Positions 11,101 through 14,438 of a DNA stretch of 14,438 nt are shown here, piece after piece. The notes under the pieces were generated by a model. The model was not told where the DNA came from. It did not search any database and was given only the letters and a program-made list of their open reading frames with translations. The stretch is from Enterobacteriaceae bacterium (GTDB lineage: Bacteria; Pseudomonadota; Gammaproteobacteria; Enterobacterales; Enterobacteriaceae), in contig JALAGK010000490.1 in NCBI GenBank assembly GCA_022712475.1, positions 1 to 14,438 of the forward strand. Direction: 5' to 3'. The translations under genes and the position numbers were made by a program. Every line of letters starts with the position of its first letter. Position 1 is the first letter of the stretch.

Positions 11101-14100
11101 GCTGCCCTGCCCGGTGAAGAGTAATGCGAGTTTGCCGGTATGCTGTATTTCCGAAACTTGTACGTTGTCACTGGTTTCTCCCTGAGCCAGGCGGGTCAGG
11201 CTATCAAGCAGCGTTTGCCGTTGATCGGTCATGATAGTTGCCCGAACGCTGAAATGACTGCGGGTTGTTGCCAGCGACCCGGCCAGATCCGTTAAATTGA
11301 CATCAGGCGATGCAGTGAGCAATGCCTGCAATTTTGCAGCCTGTTGCTGCAAGGCCGAGGTGGTTTTAGCCGAGATTAAAAACGGCAGGGACAACGACGC
11401 CAATGACTGAACCGCTGTTTTTCGCGGCAATATGTGGGGTGCCTCTTCCAATATCATGTGGGCATTAGTGCCGCTATAGCCAAAAGCGCTGATACCGGCC
11501 CGGGCAACGGTTTGTTCTGCCCCGATAGCAATAGCCGTTTCATTGATTGTGGCGGAAATGCGCTGTAGTTGCTTATCAACAAGAGGATTGATTTCGGAAA
11601 TCAACGGCATTGGCGGAATGGTACGATGATTCAGTATCAGCGCCGACTTGATAAAGCCCGCCAGTCCGGCAACGGCTTCCGTATGCCCCAGGCGTGTTTT
11701 TACTGCACCCAGAACCAGGGCTGAAGTTCGCTTATCGTTGTCGTCAGCAAAAACGTTGGCCAGGGCTTCCACTTCAACCGGGTCGCCCAGTGAGGTACCG
11801 GTACCGTGGGTTTCCAGATAGGTAATCTCACTGCTTGTAATGTTGGAGCGTGCAAGCGCTGCATGAATGACTGCCTCCTGAGCCACGCCATTCGGTGCTG
11901 TAATACCATTGCTGGCACCGTCCTGATTGACGGCACTGCCTTTGATGATTGCAAGAATGGTATCATCGGCGTTTAACGCATCCTGAACACGCTTGAGCAC
12001 CACCATTGCACAGCCTTCACTGCGAACATAGCCGTCGGCAGAGGCTTCAAAAGTTTTACACTTCCCGTCCGCTGAGAGCATATTGGCCCGGCCAAACACC
12101 AGGCTGAGTTCAGGGGTCAGTATCAAATTGGCGCCGCCCGCAATAGCGACATCACACTCTTTTTGCAGCAAACTTTGAGAAGCCATGTGGATGGCAACTA
12201 ACGTTGATGAACACGCTGTGTTCAATGAGATAGCAGGGCCGTGAAAGTCGTAAAAATAAGACAGACGCCCGGCCTGAACCGATGCAGACGTGGCGGTGGA
12301 AAAATTAGCCTGGAAATCATCATGACCATACGATTTGATTTGCAGCGATTCGTAATCATGGCCAAAGTGGCCAATGAATACACCTGTATTGCTGCCTTTG
12401 AGTGTTTGCGGAACGATGCCGGCATCTTCAAATGCCTGCCATGAGGTTTCCAGTAACAATCTTTGCTGGGGGTCCATGTTGACGGCTTCACGCGGTGAAA
12501 TGCCAAAGAATGCCGCATCAAACAGTGAAACGTCACTGAGAAAACCACCAAAGGAGGCTCCCTTCACACCATCCGTAATGGCCGGATCCCAACGGTCCTG
12601 CGGAACCTTTGTGATGACATCGCCGGATTTTTGCAAGAATTGCCAGAATGAGGCTTTATCGTTGATTCCCTGAGGGAAGCGGCAGCCAATGCCCACCACG
12701 GCAATATCATGAGTGCCTGCCTGATAATTGTCAGTGGTGTATTGTGGCGTAGCCTGCGGCGAAGCTGTCGGCGTTAAAACGGCCTGCGCCGGCGGCACAG
12801 GCTGTGAATTGACCTCTTTGTTCTTTAATGCCGGCTCCTGGCGGAGTATTTGAGCTGACGGATTTTTAATGCTGTTCAGGTAGTTAATGATGCTTTCAGG
12901 TGTGGAGAAACGAAAGAAAATCGCTGCATCCAGACGTGTATCCAGCAAACGATTAATCATCTCGCGTAATTCAGTGAGGTCCAGCGAATCCAACCCCATG
13001 TCCCGGAACGAGGTGGTGAGGGAGTAACGTGAGATTTTTTTCTGGCCTAACAGTTTCTTGAGTCTTTCAGTGATGGCCTGCTCAAGCTCGGCATCTGAAT
13101 ATTGTACAAAGGCTTTGTGTTTATCACCGGAAACCGACACGCCATCCTGCATGTTTTCTATCTCGTCGCGTATTGCATAGCCAATAAGCACGCCATGACC
13201 TTCATTTTCACGATCTGTTGGCCTGTAGTTGCGGACAATATCGAGAATGCGGGCACCGTGGGACAGGTGGAAATGCAAAATCGGATCGATTTGCCGTTCA
13301 TCGGTTCTGGACTGGTTCACATACTGCTCATAAGTCACCTTGTCCTGGTAAAGCAGGAAATTTTTACATCGAGTGACGCCAACGACTTTTTTAACCGAAT
13401 CATGCAGTGAAGCCAGACGGAGTAAATAAGTCAACATGGTGTCACCAAGCGCCATGTGTTGCCATTCAGGGTGAATATTAATGGCCAGCAACTGAAACAC
13501 AGGCGCATTATCGTCATGCAATTGATGAACCTGAGTTACCGTTGTATGGTGCAGTAATTTTTCTGAAGCAATTCGCTGGGTATAGCCGACACCAACCACC
13601 TCACCCTGGTACTCGATCACGAAATTTCCTGTCGGATTTTCTGTTATCCGGCGAGTGAGTTCTTCCCGGTCAACTCTCAGTTCGGCTGCCCAGCACAGTT
13701 CTTCCAGCTTGAGCAAGACATCAAGATCCTTGAAATTGGCATTACGCAGGCTATAGTCCTTTTTTCTGAACCAGTTGAGACTGATACGCGTGTAAGGAAA
13801 GGCGCGCGGGAAACGATGGAAATAATCCGCCTCACTAAATAGTCCGGCTTCAGCCGCCACCTGCATAAATGTGGCCGCATCCAGCAAATTCTGGCGTGAG
13901 AAGGAGTGGATAGCGTCAAAGTAAAAGCTCTCATTAGCGGAAAAGAAACGTTGAACCACGCTGGCAGGCAGAGTATGCACTTCCAGAATTAACATACCGT
14001 GTTTAGAGCTGACTGCCGCCCAGCGAGAAAAATGCTCTACATAGCGCTGGATGATTTGATTGTTTTTTTGCAGTTGGCCGTCGTTGGTGATAGAAATGAA

Positions 14101-14438
14101 GTTTAGCTGTTTGACCGTACGCTCGTCAGCGGCATGTTGGTCATCAACGCCCTGATAAGGGATTTCATGGTCAAGGAAAGAGCGTATATGCAGGATATTT
14201 TGCGGATCCGAAATCCCTTTGGCCTCCAGCGCATTCAAGAATGCGGTGGGGTTGGCGACATCGCCTTCTATTGTGATATGCGGAATATCCTTTAGGGTCA
14301 ACTGCGTTTGCTCTAGCGATTTTTGGTTTAAATCGATACCGATTAATAACAGCGGGTGAGAGGCGAGATTCTTTCCTCTCAGCGTATCGTTAATAATAAA
14401 ACGGTAGGCCCGATGCAGGAAAGAGCCGTCTCCACACC
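8101..14438 (-). CDS. Type I PKS starter protein: (MT)-GNAT-ACP-KS-AT-KR-ACP, 5' end beyond window
   Basis: Loads the starter unit and performs the first extension of a modular polyketide assembly line. Residues are numbered from the TTG codon at 14301, but the frame stays open to 14438 and the true start lies outside. Domains in order: C-terminal part of a SAM methyltransferase-like/adaptor region (edge to about residue 165); GNAT-like domain (about 170-375; Trp204, Thr310 in GVTRC, His345/His348 in FHLSHGA); ACP (GLDS, Ser439); KS (about 532-956; Cys697 in NTACSST, His832 in THGTGT, His873 in LGHTEA); AT (about 1066-1375; Ser1157 in GHSIGE, HAFH at 1257-1260, the malonyl-CoA signature); KR (Rossmann motif GGSGAIG, Tyr1799, Trp1791 eight residues earlier, so A-type, L-hydroxyl); ACP (GLDS, Ser1971); acidic C-terminal docking tail. 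No DH or ER is present. CurA, GphF, AprA and SxtA are the known families with GNAT-type initiation. First gene of the visible operon, one base from the next. The domain calls are firm; the starter identity is inferred. Confidence 0.95.
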   Translation of the reverse strand, partial: CGDGSFLHRAYRFIINDTLRGKNLASHPLLLIGIDLNQKSLEQTQLTLKDIPHITIEGDVANPTAFLNALEAKGISDPQNILHIRSFLDHEIPYQGVDDQHAADERTVKQLNFISITNDGQLQKNNQIIQRYVEHFSRWAAVSSKHGMLILEVHTLPASVVQRFFSANESFYFDAIHSFSRQNLLDAATFMQVAAEAGLFSEADYFHRFPRAFPYTRISLNWFRKKDYSLRNANFKDLDVLLKLEELCWAAELRVDREELTRRITENPTGNFVIEYQGEVVGVGYTQRIASEKLLHHTTVTQVHQLHDDNAPVFQLLAINIHPEWQHMALGDTMLTYLLRLASLHDSVKKVVGVTRCKNFLLYQDKVTYEQYVNQSRTDERQIDPILHFHLSHGARILDIVRNYRPTDRENEGHGVLIGYAIRDEIENMQDGVSVSGDKHKAFVQYSDAELEQAITERLKKLLGQKKISRYSLTTSFRDMGLDSLDLTELREMINRLLDTRLDAAIFFRFSTPESIINYLNSIKNPSAQILRQEPALKNKEVNSQPVPPAQAVLTPTASPQATPQYTTDNYQAGTHDIAVVGIGCRFPQGINDKASFWQFLQKSGDVITKVPQDRWDPAITDGVKGASFGGFLSDVSLFDAAFFGISPREAVNMDPQQRLLLETSWQAFEDAGIVPQTLKGSNTGVFIGHFGHDYESLQIKSYGHDDFQANFSTATSASVQAGRLSYFYDFHGPAISLNTACSSTLVAIHMASQSLLQKECDVAIAGGANLILTPELSLVFGRANMLSADGKCKTFEASADGYVRSEGCAMVVLKRVQDALNADDTILAIIKGSAVNQDGASNGITAPNGVAQEAVIHAALARSNITSSEITYLETHGTGTSLGDPVEVEALANVFADDNDKRTSALVLGAVKTRLGHTEAVAGLAGFIKSALILNHRTIPPMPLISEINPLVDKQLQRISATINETAIAIGAEQTVARAGISAFGYSGTNAHMILEEAPHILPRKTAVQSLASLSLPFLISAKTTSALQQQAAKLQALLTASPDVNLTDLAGSLATTRSHFSVRATIMTDQRQTLLDSLTRLAQGETSDNVQVSEIQHTGKLALLFTGQGSQYVGMGYTCYQRFPLFRQIFDAVCAELDALMVEQQQPSLRDIIFAEPGGSRAKLLDQTVFTQTALFVLEVALFRLVESWGVKPDLLCGHSIGEVAAAHIAGVLSLQDACVLVAARARLMQAQRTDGAMVSLQASEAEVQPYLVGHENEASIAALNGPHSTVIAGNETVVMGIAEQFAENGRRTTRLTVSHAFHSPHMEGMLDEFRQILSGLTFHAPRIPVVSNLSGKLADPAQLCSADYWVCHVRSAVRFSDGIRAAEQFGATAFLEIGPQGILTSMAKASLSEDSEKEAALIASLNGQDNDVARLLAMLAALHLQGHTPNWNAVFAPFSPRRIALPTYAFQRQPYWVNVDKPRSTSSGTRSENTLRYNLQWKVLTQQAAQNLSGNWLLIAPDDESLNPLVSELSQTLTNQGATVSLQRWGNAQPDISAVNATLNQLASNPQQPAHVLSLLAFNEQPYVSNGGLPAGFALNVQLLQILNHIEYPVSCWFLTRNAVAVNPAEPLNHPLQTLNWGMARTAALEFPNRDAGIIDLPEQASPETFTQLVSILSAPGQENQWVLRVGEIFAPRLQHAAVTSAATHWKPGATVLVTGGSGAIGEHLTRWLCHLGAQHIVLISRHVPDPQQQKRLSESAGPATRITFEQCDVADRQAISGMLSRFEQNGDHVSSVFHAAGVIDSQSLNETSLEQLSATLAGKVQGARNLSELLSDKPLDAFVLFSSIAGVWGSGQQTGYSAANAYLDALAMQRRSRGLTGTAVSWGMWQGKGMATDKLIQERMQRYGIRPLPPAKAIALLQESLDNDLTHTVIADVDWPNFALYYSLARPRLLLTELPEVQQQEETTASQSTPASQDAGNPLLMKLQTLGNRARAAHVLSVVLDNTATVLGFKQPASLAPDTGFFNLGLDSIMAVELRGQLQKVSGVKLPATLVFDYPTPRAAAKLLEEKLLALIPSTPEHPGEDHSNKEQPAPQAASVAAPETDLSVLDDDALLAAANALIKGGK
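8108..8115 (-). promoter_or_regulatory. Shine-Dalgarno for the middle PKS gene
   Basis: The minus strand reads AAGGGAGG eight bases before the ATG at 8099. It lies inside the last codons (Lys-Gly-Gly) of the upstream gene, whose TAA is one base before the ATG. This supports the start and implies translational coupling of the two genes. Confidence 0.85.
13177..13794 (-). other. GNAT-like decarboxylase/loading domain
   Basis: GNAT-fold domain sitting between the methyltransferase-like region and an ACP, the arrangement of GNAT-initiated PKSs. Visible landmarks are Trp204 in ELCWAAEL, the GVTRC strand with Thr310, and FHLSHGA with His345 and His348. In CurA a Thr and a His about 34 residues apart are needed to decarboxylate malonyl-ACP to acetyl-ACP. 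Here Thr310 lies 35 and 38 residues before the two histidines, so the pair seems retained, but I cannot align the His exactly. Expected role: decarboxylate malonyl-ACP (or methylated malonyl-ACP) on the ACP with Ser439. Confidence 0.8.
13800..14438 (-). other. C-terminal part of SAM methyltransferase-like domain / adaptor region of the starter protein
   Basis: The reading frame continues upstream of the TTG at 14301. At the edge it reads xCGDGSFL (14417-14438), where x is a codon ending in GG and so fits glycine: the G-C-G-D-G glycine-rich SAM-binding motif I. An acidic residue follows in LIGIDLN (Asp codon 14332-14334), as expected for motif II, and then GDVANP. Further on, FLDHE and FDAIHSFSRQ resemble segments of the methyltransferase that precedes GNAT in AprA, GphF and SxtA; this is from memory of the family. 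CurA retains only a non-methylating remnant (adaptor region) here. Whether the domain is complete depends on sequence outside the window. Confidence 0.75.

Noticed and set aside
420..14085. Many short plus-strand open frames, the longest about 140 codons (for example 2367-2792, 5792-6184, 4789-5172)
   Set aside because: All lie antisense inside PKS coding sequence, have low-complexity Arg/Ser/Cys-rich compositions with no recognisable domain, and overlap one another. They are shadows of the real genes.
14299..14301. TTG at 14301 as the start of the first gene
   Set aside because: The frame remains open upstream and encodes methyltransferase motifs I and II there, so a start here would split a domain. 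The gene is treated as 5' truncated by the window.
1..14438. Internal repeats as mobile or CRISPR-like elements
   Set aside because: The repeated stretches are the homologous KS, AT and ACP coding motifs. No short regularly spaced repeats, inverted-repeat ends, transposase or tRNA-like folds were seen.

Overview
The window is filled by part of one modular type I polyketide synthase (PKS) operon read entirely from the minus strand. Three very large genes lie nearly end to end, with 1 and 4 bases between them. The first gene runs off the right edge (its 5' end) and the third runs off the left edge (its 3' end). The organism cannot be named from the sequence. The roughly balanced base composition (judged by eye, not counted), the clear Shine-Dalgarno sequence and the tight coupling fit a proteobacterium, perhaps a gammaproteobacterium. 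This is a tentative reading.

In order of transcription: (1) 14438 to 8101 encodes the starter protein. It holds the C-terminal part of a SAM methyltransferase-like domain with its nucleotide-binding motif at the window edge, then a GNAT-like decarboxylase/loading domain, ACP, KS, malonyl-type AT, A-type KR and ACP. (2) 8099 to 3429 encodes KS, an AT-less linker, DH, B-type KR and ACP. (3) 3424 to 1 encodes KS, malonyl-type AT, ACP and the start of a thioesterase-like domain cut by the window edge.

If the proteins act in gene order, this is a short, nearly complete assembly line. A starter made on the GNAT-associated ACP (acetyl, or propionyl/branched if the methyltransferase is active) would be extended three times: first to a beta-hydroxy unit, then to a trans alkene, then left as a beta-keto unit and released by the thioesterase. 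That predicts a small tetraketide of the 7-hydroxy-3-oxo-4-enoate type.

The main oddities are these. The middle module has lost its AT by a clean internal deletion although its neighbours carry their own ATs. Its DH has substitutions in secondary conserved positions. The three KS domains look like different lineages, while the two ATs are close copies of each other. The first gene extends beyond the TTG codon at 14301 and includes a methyltransferase domain. There is no non-coding stretch longer than 4 bases, and I saw no RNA gene, mobile element, CRISPR array, promoter or terminator.
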